Assembly: GCA_043228905.1 (NCBI GenBank)
Contig: JBHGNT010000004.1
Coordinates: 3,224,001 to 3,288,000 of the forward strand
Reading direction: 5' to 3'
DNA from: Azolla caroliniana
Lineage: Eukaryota; Polypodiophyta
DNA length: 64,000 bases
In this document: one piece after another, positions 37,070 through 47,721 of the stretch
How positions within the stretch are numbered: the stretch's first letter is position 1
How the letters are laid out: every line of letters starts with the position of its first letter
Notes under the pieces: generated by a model
Told to the model about the DNA's origin: nothing
Databases searched by the model: none
The model's input: the letters and a program-made list of their open reading frames with translations, nothing else
Translations under genes and position numbers: made by a program

Positions 37070-37702
37070 TATTGAATATATGGGTAGTGAGTATTTTCTA
37101 CGGTACGTTTGAAGTTCCCTTGATCATTCTTTTCCAGTCTCCTTTTGTTTATTGTTTACTGTTCATCATACACTGATTATTGTTATAAGCTGACAGTTGC
37201 TAAGTCATAATTGTGATTAAATGTTGAATATGCTTCCTGATGGCGTTGTTTTTATAATGTAATTTGTTACTTCATTGAACCAAATGTCATTTTGATCAAA
37301 TACCAATGATGATTTCACTATGACCCACTTCTCACTAAATTTTGTTTGAATTCCAGATGTTAGATATCTGAGCCGTCTTTCTTTTCAATGGTTATGTGCT
37401 TGATAATGTAATATTGCTGAAACATGCTATCCTCTATTTCGCTATGTAAAAGGAACTTCTATAATAGAAATTGTATGTAAGGGGTACAAATGTATCTTTT
37501 AGTAAGAATGCAATATTGTATAATTGACATTCTTTATTTATTTGTGACAACATGATTAATAATAGCATAGAACTCTTTTATTTTAGTAGTTGCTACTACT
37601 TAAGTTGCATAGAACTGAACATCCTCCCTTTAGCTGGCATTAATGGTAAAAACCAAATGCTGTTAACAATCCAATCACGAAAATGTTAACCAAACAGGAA
37701 GG

Positions 37703-40700
37703 TTAATACTCTTCAAGTCCGAGAAATACGACATTGGAAATTGCTTGCCATGCAGCATCTGTGGGATGGGATTCATCCCAATAGAATGATTCCGATGGGG
37801 ATGAGCATACTGTGTATAGTGGCACACCTTGTTCATCCACTTCACCACAAGTGGCTTCATTGATGCCCCAACAACACGATCTGTATGGTTGTTGAGTCCC
37901 ATTCGATAAATATCCTATTGAAGTTGTCGAAAATGTTAGGGTTAGGCACACATCTTCATATTTACAACATTGACAAGCCTAGAACTTAAATTGAGTGAAA
38001 GTATCAAATGTAAGGGTACTATACCTTGCAACACAACATTGAAGGCATAATTAAAGTCGAGAGTAATGAGCTCAACGTTTGGTAGGGTATTTTGAAGTGT
38101 AGCTAGGCTAGATGCTAGTAGAGAATTGTGATAAAGGGCAAGTGCATTGTATGTGGCATCACAAGAACTGTAGTTATTTTGTTTTGCTATTGATGGTAAG
38201 CAGCCGGTAGGCCCAAGGTTGGAAATTGCGAAACTTTTGAACCCAACATTAAATAGAAACTCTATGTCCGCTGTAAGTTGTTGCACCACTGCTTGAATGA
38301 ATGCTGGAAAGCCCTATGTAAAAGAATGACTATGTTACAATTTGTAAATTTGTAGTTTAAGTACCTTGGTAAGATATGTGCTCATGAAATAGGTTTGATT
38401 GAAACCATTGCGTCTCCACAAAAGAAGGGGACATTTATTTTGGATTAGTCATATTACATAATATAGAAGTTCGGGACATGTAATGTAAGCATGCATCCAA
38501 TCATAGAAAATAATGCAATCGATTTGTTGGAGCTCATAATGATATATATAAGTATTCATCCAATCATAGAAAATAATGCAAGCTAATTAATGGAGTTCAT
38601 AATTGATGCACAACTATTTGAAAGTCAATAGAAAGTGCAACATGATAAAGAAGGTCCATCAAATGAATTGAGGGAAGTGTTTGCAACAAGCTTGTAGCAA
38701 CCTTGCATTGTAAGAAACAAGAGATTACTTTGGTGTCATGAAATTGTTATTGTTTTTTTGCCTATTATTGCAGAATGTATGAACTTAAGAGTGAATGCAT
38801 GGTAAGGTAATTATAGAAAAATACTGTTAACACATGCATCCTCAAACTTCAAGATGATGATTGGAAAAATTGGGAGGCATAGTAAAAGGTAATGCTATCA
38901 TGAGCTCCATCATTTTGCTAGCATTGGTTTAAGGCAATGCAATTATTTTCAGTCCTTGGGACATGAAAAACGGTTTGTATATCCACAATTACGATACTTC
39001 CATAATATTATTAGCTATATATGCTACAAAAATTATTTGCCTACTGGGATCGTTTGATCATTCTCTAAACAATCTTGTCACAACTATGATATAACAATGA
39101 TTGATGCAATGTGTGTAGGCTATAATGGCTCCTTTGTGTTTCTTGAGAATGGTTTTGTGACATCTTAATTATTCATAGGCAATGTTGGTCATATTATTTA
39201 TTCACAAAAGATCGAGAGACATGAAGGAAGTACCTCGGTGGTTCCGTTTGAAGCAATGTATTTTGAGTAGTCATTTCCACTGACAAGGACGAGGGCTACT
39301 GATGCATTTATAAGCTCTTGTGATGCCAAGCCATTGTTGATGACACCTTGTAATTGATCAATTTGGGTACTCACATTTGGACAAAAAGATGCTGTTGGAA
39401 ACACACCACTTCCTCCAAATGCGAAGTTGATGCCAACATTTCCATTGTTCATGATATCCGTATGTACCTTTGCATATGGAATAGGACTATAGCCGCCTAA
39501 ATAGCTAGCTGTCAATATGCATACACAATGGATTGTTTAATGATTGATCGATAGAGATATATGGATTACCTCATCTTGAGGTTTCCCCCACTAATTTAAA
39601 GCATTACTAAAAAGGAGATAGAATGATGGCTTGGTTTAGACAATGACATTCTATTAGTGGTTGCACCTCATTCATTTAGGGTAGGACTTTACAGTCTACA
39701 AAATATGTTCAATAATAAAATGGCAACCAAATGTAAGTTGTTTGATTCAGCAATATCACCCATGCTACATGCATGTATAGAAATTCCACCTAATAAATTA
39801 TTAACACATTAAACACAATAATTGACATTGAGGTACATGGTTAGAGATTAGCTCATGAGCCACGAGTCCAATAATAATGCCTTGCAACCAAGAGTCATGT
39901 AGCATGGACCTTGGGTTTGAGTGTCCACAAGATAGATGATCTAGTTATGACAACTATTCCACATGGACAGATCCATGATTGTATGTGCACAGTTAAGTAC
40001 GACTAGCTTATGTTCATGCACATCCGAACATAGATGTCCATATTGTCACCATGTAATTGCCAACTCATGATTACACAAGTTATGTAGTGCATTCTCATAA
40101 TAATTTAAGCTTCCATTTATGAAATTCATTTAACCATTTCAACTAGAAAGAGATACCGTCCCAACCTTGAATACATTTTTAATTTATTCTTGCTTATGTA
40201 TAGGAGCACACTTTGGAAAGCTTCATCAACTTATATATATATAGGAGATGCTTGTAACACTTTAACCAATCCTATATATAAGTGTTGCCAACCTTTCAAG
40301 GACAACAATAGATAATCATGTTTACATACTTGGACCAACAAAAAGTACAATGACACATGATGGTGTAGTGAAACATGCAAGAATTTCTAAGGAGATGCTC
40401 TTTCTCCTTTGTTTAAGGGAAATATTTAGTCTCGTTGCAATGCTATCAAGAATTTCATCGAGAATCTTTTGAAAGAAAGGAATGAACACACTATTCCCGT
40501 AGAATCTTCCTTCTACAAAGTTTTCCACGCATAGATAATGCATGAATCAAGAAAAGTCGAAAATTTGCAAGGCGGGCCTTTTAGATAAATGAATGTGTAT
40601 TGGTTGGAGATGGGAGGTTAAAGGGATGATGACAATTTCATTTAATAAAAAGATAGTAAAGCATGAGAATGGGAGACATGACACATTAAAGTTTTGAACT

Positions 40701-42492
40701 TTGGTATTAAGGGGCCAGGGCCCCAATTTTCTCTCCTGGTTGAGGTCACTGTGTGTTTCCCTACCTAAGTTAATCGTGTCATTCTCCAATATGTTGTTGA
40801 ATTACATTATTATCATATATCAAATTCTCTCGTTTGTCATTGAAAAACATTGAGAATGGGAGACATGACACATTAACCTTTAGTAGTTGTATCTTTTTTT
40901 CTTTTCTTTCTCCTGGTTAAGGTAATTGTGCCTTTCCCTATCCAAGTTAATCGTGTCATTCTCTATTGTGGTGTTGAATTTCGTTATTATCATATATCTA
41001 ATTCTCTCGTTTATCATTGAAAAACATTGAGGATGGGAGACATGACACATTGAACTTTAGTAGTAAGGGCCCACTTTGGTCTTAGAAAATGTTAGTATAT
41101 CTTTTCCTACCTGAGTTAAATCGTGTCATTCTCATACTCTGTTGTTGAACGACATTATTATCATATATCTATCTCTCGTTGTCATTGAAAAACAATATCC
41201 TCATATATTTAATTTTCTCATAATAAACTCCACCAGTACCTACCGTGTGAAAATGTTTTACTGTGGTATGTGGGTCATATTTTACCTCAAAGGACAACTA
41301 TAAAGTCCCTCTATCATAATAGTGTATCCTATTATCTACTACCGTGAAATATGAAGCATGATGCCTTTAGAACTCTAAGGATCATCATATAAAGTGATAA
41401 AACATTTCACGTGTTGAAATATACCAATTGATGCAACCGGGGCATAGTGAAGAGAATAATAAAGGTGCATAAGATGGTACTCCTAATAGCCAAATCAGCA
41501 AAGCTTGTAATCAATGAGCCTATTGGAGCATGCCATTTTGTCCATCAAAGAAGAAAGCATCAATTATGTCATACTAACATAAAATATTAAGTGAAGGTTC
41601 TTACAACAAACTTAGCCTAGTGTGAGCCTACCAACACTAGGCCTTGGGGTTCGAAGCTCACCTATAAGATATCTCTTTTGCACCATATATTTTCCCCCGA
41701 TTTATTAGATGGCATTGTGGAATGTAGGTGGTTGAAAGTCACTCACACACCCTGTTTCAAACACATTCCCATTGACATACACGACTATTTAGGCATTCAA
41801 AGAGAGAATGTGAGAGATACCGTAGAAATCTGTGAAGAGTTGACCATTGGAGTATCGGCCAGTGGGGAATCCTGGCCAAGTGATGCCATAAGGTTGTCGC
41901 CATGGCTTGTACTCAGCCGGGCTTGTGTCGGAATCGTTGTGATGGTTCCCGGTGTCTCCATATGAGTCACCAAAAACAAACAATGCCTCTTTTGATGCCA
42001 ATGTCAGACTTATACCTGCCATCATTATCATCATCATCATACCAATTACGATAGTTACAATTAGAAATTATTCTCATGTTAGCCAACAATTCCATCCCAT
42101 TACACAATACTCAATTGGTCAAGTGCATTGAGCAATTTATGAGTTCACATTGTCATCCAATTACATTGCTAAATAGTAACCATTCCCAAGGCTCAATTAA
42201 TTTTGGAACAATTTGTGGTAGTCCTCTCCCCATCACCACGAGGGCAATATGTCATATCCAGCTGATTGTTTACATATTTCAATTCCAATGACTCGCCTAC
42301 TCCAACTAATTACATTGCCCAAATGAGCATGCAGTTTAAGTCTTACCTCAATTACTGAAACATCAATTGTTTACCAGTCTCATTTCACTAGTAGACAAAT
42401 GCTTTTGTGTGACACATGATTGAATTGCAAAATGATTTACCGAATGTAGTCAATTGAAGGGCAAGGAGAACATAATGGTAATAGTAAGCCAT
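37703..42492 (-). CDS. GDSL esterase/lipase, copy A
   Basis: Secreted SGNH/GDSL-type hydrolase, closest in pattern to the plant At5g03610 group; the substrate is unknown. Five exons on the minus strand: 42492-42441, 42015-41821, 39508-39234, 38313-38025, 37914-37703; 1023 nt, 340 residues. Residues 1-25 form a short signal-peptide-like hydrophobic start. Block I is FVFGDSYGDTGN with the nucleophile Ser35. Block II is NFAFGGSGVF (oxyanion Gly), block III LVSGNDYSKY (Asn), and block V DESHPTDAAW gives Asp317 and His320. All splice phases agree and no stop interrupts the frame. The protein differs from copy B at about 15 positions by eye. The intron between exons 2 and 3 is 2.3 kb and carries a three-unit repeat. 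Confidence 0.92.
40665..41195. repeat. Three ~165-185-bp tandem units in GDSL A intron
   Basis: Each unit starts TGAGAATGGGAGACATGACACATT and contains TAAGTTAATCGTGTCATTCTC, CATTATTATCATATATC and TCATTGAAAAACA. Units start at about 40,665, 40,851 and 41,029. The array is absent from the corresponding, much shorter intron of copy B. Confidence 0.9.
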
Positions 42493-42545
42493 TGTAAAGA
42501 TGAGAGAAAATGAGCAAGTGTGTAAGTTAAGTCCAAAAGGTTGGG

Positions 42546-42556
42546 ATTTCTATAGC
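42546..42556 (-). promoter_or_regulatory. Degraded TATA-like box of GDSL copy A
   Basis: On the minus strand GGCTATAGAAATCCC lies about 57 bp upstream of the start codon. The aligned site in copy B reads GGCTATATAAATCCC, so copy A has a G in place of T in the core. Confidence 0.55.
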
Positions 42557-43939
42557 CACAAGAAATAGAACTATCACATTTGCAAATATAAATGCCTTCC
42601 CTTATTTTGTAACCATAGTAAAGTAACCCTATCTCAATAGTTAATAAACCTGGATCCTTTCTTTTGGAAGAAGAGCTTTCATGGTAAACGGTCATCTTGA
42701 CAACCTTTTCTTTGTCTATTTGCTTAATTTTCCCTTTCTATTACTTACTTTAACTTACAAAATATGTTTTACCAAAATGAAGTGCTTTGGCCAAACTTGA
42801 ATTCGAGGTAAAGAGAAGAGTTCGAGATAAACCTTTTTGACACACATCTTTTTATTCTTTTCATTTCTTTCCTGCATTCTATTATTTAGGCTATGCATGG
42901 GGACAAATTACATTGTTTTCAAAATTACAGAATTGACCTTATTTTAACTCGACCTCCCCATTCTGACATGATTACAATTTTTTTCCTTAACAATCTTGAA
43001 CCTCACATGATCTTTCCGGAGGATGTATTTTTCGGCTTCCGATGTCCAATTCACGAACCTTAAAAAACCTATACACTCCTTGTCTTAAGCACAGGCTGCT
43101 GGAACAATATCATTTTTAGCTTTTGCATATCGTTTTTTGTTATCGTGAAGCCTCAACTTCATGACACCCACCCCCTCTTGGACTTGCACACCTTGTGGGC
43201 GAGTAACTAATTGCAACTACAATCAAATGTTATCACAGAGTTTCATTACATAGCATGCACCTTGCCAACTCTTACTTGTAACTACGATCAAATATTTATG
43301 CCATAAGTAATGTACATCCTTGTATGTCTTATTTCAATTGAAGTTGAACATTTATTGCATAGAGTAAAAGGTTGGGGAATTACCTTGTGAATATCATACC
43401 AAGGATGGCGCGCACTTGCTATCTCTTATTACATTGTATACCTTGCTATCTCTTATTTGACTAAGATTGACAATTTATTTCATGAAGTAAATGGTGAAAA
43501 ATGGTTGGGAAATTATGTTGTGCACATCATACCACGGATGGCACACTCACAATGTCAAATGAGATCCAATAGTCATTTGCTAATTTCAGAGCATAATTTA
43601 AATCTTGGAATATCTTATTTGCAACTAAAAGCAAACAATTACCACATAGTTCCATCACATAGCATGCATTTGCCATCTCTTGTTTGTAACTAAGATCAAA
43701 CGTTTATGACATAAGGGATGTACACATCATGCTATCTCTCACTTGAACTTAGATCGAACATCTATATCAGAATTTAGTAAATCAAAGGTATGAGAGGTTG
43801 GAAACTATATCGAAAGATGCACATTCATCTTGCCTTTGCCGAAGTTGGACTTTAGGGGTTGTTAGGTCTTAGATGAGTGAATTCTCTCATTTTGGTAGAA
43901 GATAATGTTCCTTTGTAATGCATCTTTGTGACTTTGACA

Positions 43940-44690
43940 ATCCCTTTTCAGGTGCTCAGTGTTGCACCATATGCACTAGCAGACATATTCACTTTTTTCT
44001 ACCTTATGGGGCTTCAGCTTGACACCCGAGCTTTCACCTTTCTCAAGCTTCGTAAATCCTTCATTCCCTTTATCAACTCATCAATTGTTAACTCCAACCC
44101 CTTTCCTTTGCTAGCATGTTCCTGATTCTTGTTTTGGATATTCTCTAGCAGTTGTCTTCTTCCGATTGTCGTAATCATCTTGCGTTCTTAATGCCCTTCT
44201 TTTATGTATTCGACAATCCTCTGTCACCTTTACCTAGTCGAACACTAAATCAATCATGCTTGTTCATTCCTCCAAAAGAATAGCACGATCTTTCTGAAAA
44301 GATTTATTTGCCATTCAGACAAATAAATCCACCTTCTTTGACTGTAATAGTTCTCAGTCTTTTACTAAGAGCTCATTATATCTTTTCTCGAACTCCCTCA
44401 ACAACTTTGAGACTAAGAGTCCTTTACTCCCTTTCTTGTTCCATTCGAGAAACCTCTTCTTTGACATCCGGGTCCGGTATTCTAGCATATATTCATCGAG
44501 CAATGGTTGACTGAACCCAACCTAATATTCATGGAACATCTCATGCAGCTCCGTTACTCTCATTCGTATATCAAGTATGTAGACCTGGTTGATCTGTGAC
44601 ACCATTTATACCCAAGTTGCCCTTGCATAATAGGCCTTGAGGAACCGAGTGATATCCTCACCACTAAACTTATCTATGGTGCCAAGAGGA
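43940..44690 (-). pseudogene. Retroelement gag remnant
   Basis: Minus-strand fragments give FSGEDITRFLKAYYA (near 44,660), ELHEMFHEY-VGFSQPLLDEY (44,560-44,490), SKKRFLEWNKKGSK, LLREFEKRYNEL (near 44,390) and, near 43,955, a CCHC-like knuckle CIWCNTEHLKRDC that is one residue short of the standard spacing. Several stops and shifts break the frame. The first motif matches the gag fragment at 56.6 kb (FNGDDITRFLEVY), so both belong to one family. Confidence 0.65.
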
Positions 44691-45017
44691 TGAGATAGAT
44701 GCGAAGTTGTTGAGAAAAGAAAATTAATTGATTAAAAAATACTTACAAGATTGGTTTGCCAAAATTGCCTTTGGCAAGGCTCAAACTTGTGTCCTCTCTT
44801 TTGGAAGAAAAGCGAACACTTACAAGATTGGTTTGCCAAAATTTCCTTTGGGAAGACTCAAACTTGTGTCCTCCCATTTGAAAGAAAAGCTTTTGTGGTA
44901 GACCACTTCACTTATTTTCCATTTGTATTTATTACTTTAGCTATCAGAATTCACTTTATCAAATGAAGTGTTTTGGCAAAACTCAAACTCGTGACCTCTC
45001 ATTAAAGTGTTTGAGAT

Positions 45018-45380
45018 CATAGTATGAACCACATGTACCATACATGCATTCGCACATGTAGATGTAGTACCTAACATCGATTAAAATATAAGAATGATTC
45101 ACATCATAGTGTGAACCATACGTGCATTCGCATTTGTGAATGTTTCAATCATTTGCGTAAGAAAAACACCCTCAAAGAATGATAAATACCATACTTTTTG
45201 ATTAACTATTTATTATGAGGTAAATATGCCTAAAAAGGAAACAAAACAAAAAAAAAACATTCAAAAAATGGGAAGAAAACAAAAAAAAAAACACAAGAAT
45301 GTTTGAATAACATTCGCATTCGTTTTCCAAAGTAGGAAAACGAATGTTATGCTAGACGAACACGAATTTTACGTACTATG
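45018..45380. mobile_element. 363-bp TIR element with 8-bp target duplication
   Basis: The element starts CATAGTA and ends TACTATG (inverted repeats). It is flanked by TTTGAGAT at 45,010-45,017 and 45,381-45,388. An 8-bp duplication fits hAT-type non-autonomous elements. Inside, about 45,049-45,105 nearly matches 62,332-62,386, a junction of the methyltransferase pseudogene. An internal hairpin, CATTCGTTTTCC (45,317-45,328) with GGAAAACGAATG (45,335-45,346), lies near the right end. Confidence 0.75.
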
Positions 45381-46129
45381 TTTGAGATAAACCACTTAGA
45401 CACACCTCTTCTTTTTGTTTTTGTTTCTTTCCTCTAATTTTTCAATTGTATTATGCAAGCAATACATCTCCTACACAAACCATCTTCTTAAGTGACCTCC
45501 ACAACGCCACACCTTCTTCACTTTTGCGAGCTCCTACTTTGTTCGCTTTCTCATGATTTCTCCCACCATGGGAGAAGGGCTTTTATGGCAGGGGCTTTGC
45601 CACACTCCTTGCGTGCATTGTGTTTTTTTTTTCTAATAGATTGAAATTATAAAAGATTACATTGTTTGAAAAATTACAGAATTGACCTTATTTTATCTCA
45701 ACCTCCCCAGTCTAACATAATTATATTTTTGTCCTTAACTATCTTAAACCTAACATGATCCTTCTAGAGGCTATATCTTGGGCTTCCAGTGTCCGATTCA
45801 TGAACAGTAAAATCTTGCATAAGAATTAGCTGGTGGGACAAGATCATATTTAGTTTTTCCACATTGTTTTGATATCGCGAAGCTAAGCACGACACCGACC
45901 TTGGCACTGACAACGAGAGAAGTAATCATCACTACACCAATTATGAATTAATGGATATTTTCTCTTTGCAAATGTGGAATATTGATAATTTCTTGCATAT
46001 TTAGAGTTCGTTGTGAGCAAGATGCGGTGATGTACGTATTGTTACTTTGAAATAGTTATGAGCTCACAAAGATTATGCAAAGTCCGAGAAACTTCATTTC
46101 AGCTTCATGATTATGTCAATTAGCTTTGC

Positions 46130-46925
46130 TTGTTAAGCTCTCCCATGCGAATTTGCATCCATTTCAATTTATTCTTGACCCCTCTATTCTTTCACTATTT
46201 CTTACTCTACCCTTGCCTCCTAATTCTCCCATCCCAAAACCTAGAACCCTATAAAACCTAAAACCTCCATCCTTTCACTATTTCTCATTCTACCCCTACC
46301 TCCTAATTCTCCCTCCCCTCATTTTTACTTTAACAAATTTCTCTCTCTACCCCTCACTCCCTTTCTCTAAACTCCACTCTACCCCTCCCTTCTTTTCTCT
46401 AAATTCCTCGCTACCCCTCCTTCCTTCACTTATGTTACTCTACCCTCTCCCCTTAGCTTTCATACCCCTCCCTTTCTCTTTTTCTAAAAAACTCACACTA
46501 TCTTTTAGCTTCTATTAATTTCCACTCTACCTTGCGCCTCTCTCATTAACCTTACCCCTCCATCTTTTAACTATTTCTCACCCTACCCCTACCTCCTAAT
46601 TCTCCCTCTCCTCACTTTTTCACTTTCAACAAAGCTTCTCACTCTATCCATACCTCCTCTTTTCTTTTTTTCTAATTCCACTCTACCCTCCCGCTTTAAT
46701 TTCGATACCCCTCCCCTCCTCTTTTTTCTTAAATCTTATTCTACCCCTGCCCTTTTTTCTATACAAAAGCACCCTAACCTTTTTTCCACTTTTTCCCACT
46801 CTACCCCTCCCCTTTCTCTAAAATTTTAATTCATACCCTCCACCCTTCTTCTTATTTCTCATCCCCCTTTTTTTTTCTAAAGTTTTACTCTACCCCTATC
46901 CCCTCATTTCTAAATTCATGCTTTC
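46130..46925. repeat. ~800-bp pyrimidine-rich tract
   Basis: The + strand is built from variants of CTCTACCCCTCCC, TTTCTC, CTAATTCTCCC and CCTCCATC, with very few G residues. It fills the gap between the two duplicated GDSL segments. Units are irregular, so it is a cryptically simple satellite-like tract and not a clean array. Confidence 0.85.
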
Positions 46926-47037
46926 AAGTTTCTACCTGCACTCCTTGTTATAAACTGGCAGTTTGTTAAGTCATCATTGTGGATAAATGTTGAATATATG
47001 GGCAGTGAGTATTTTTCTAGGGTACATTTGATGTTGA

Positions 47038-47079
47038 ATAGTATTATTTGATGACCGCAAGGTCATCAAATAATACTAT
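47038..47079. repeat. Perfect 19-bp inverted repeat, 4-nt loop
   Basis: ATAGTATTATTTGATGACC (47,038-47,056) pairs exactly with GGTCATCAAATAATACTAT (47,061-47,079) around GCAA. It sits at the junction of a ~47-bp local direct duplication and is not present at the equivalent point of copy A. Confidence 0.9.
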
Positions 47080-47721
47080 GTTGAATATATGGGTAGTGAG
47101 TATTTTTCTAGGGTACATTTGATGTTCTGTTGATCATTCTTTTTCAATCTCCTTTTATTTAGTGTTTATTGTAGATCATACACTGATTATTGTTATAAAC
47201 TGGCAGTTTGTTAAGTCATCATTGTGGATAAATGTTGGATATGCTTCCTGATAGCTTCGTTTTTTGTAATGTAATTTGTTACTGCATTGAACCGAATGTC
47301 GTTTTGATCAAATGTCAAACTATGATTTCACTAAATTTTGTTTGAGTTCTCGATGTTAGGATTGTGAGCCTTCTGTCTTTTCAGTGGTTATGTTCTTGAG
47401 AATGTAATGTTGCTGAAACATGCTATCCTCCATTTTTACTATGTAAAAGGAACTTCTATGATAGAAAATTGCATGTAAAGGGTACAAATGTATCTTTTAG
47501 TAAGAATGCAAAATTGTGACAACACGATTGCTAATAGCATAGGGACATTCAAAATTGTGACAACACGATTACTAATAGAAATATTGTGACAACACGATTA
47601 CTAATAGGTGCTACTACATTAATTGCATACAACTCTGAAATCCTCCCCTTATTATATTCACAGTAAAAAACCAAATGTTGTCAACAATCCAATCACAAAA
47701 GAAGTTAACCAAATAGGAAGG

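Larger units (their letters stand above)
42650..45880 (-). mobile_element. Degenerate LTR-like element inserted in copy A
   Basis: Direct repeats flank a gag remnant. The left repeat is about 42,650-43,160. The right one is about 44,830-45,880, interrupted by a small TIR element. Both contain TTTTGGAAGAA-AGCTTT, AATGAAGTG-TTTGGC, TTACAGAATTGACCTTATTTTA, CAACCTCCCCA and GGCTTCC-TGTCC. The whole block is absent from copy B, where the sequence runs straight through. No pol, primer-binding site or clear element ends were found, so LTR identity is inferred. Confidence 0.6.
37070..46120. repeat. Segmental duplication, copy A
   Basis: Begins near TGAATATATGGGTAGTGAG and matches copy B (46,950-51,215) along the GDSL 3-prime flank, all exons, most of the introns and the promoter to about 42,648. 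Matching resumes at about 45,880-46,120 (GTTACTTTGAAATAGTTATG, CATTTCAGCTTCATGATTATG). The unmatched middle, 42,650-45,880, is an LTR-like insertion. Copy A also has about 1.5 kb more in the intron between exons 2 and 3. Confidence 0.9.
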
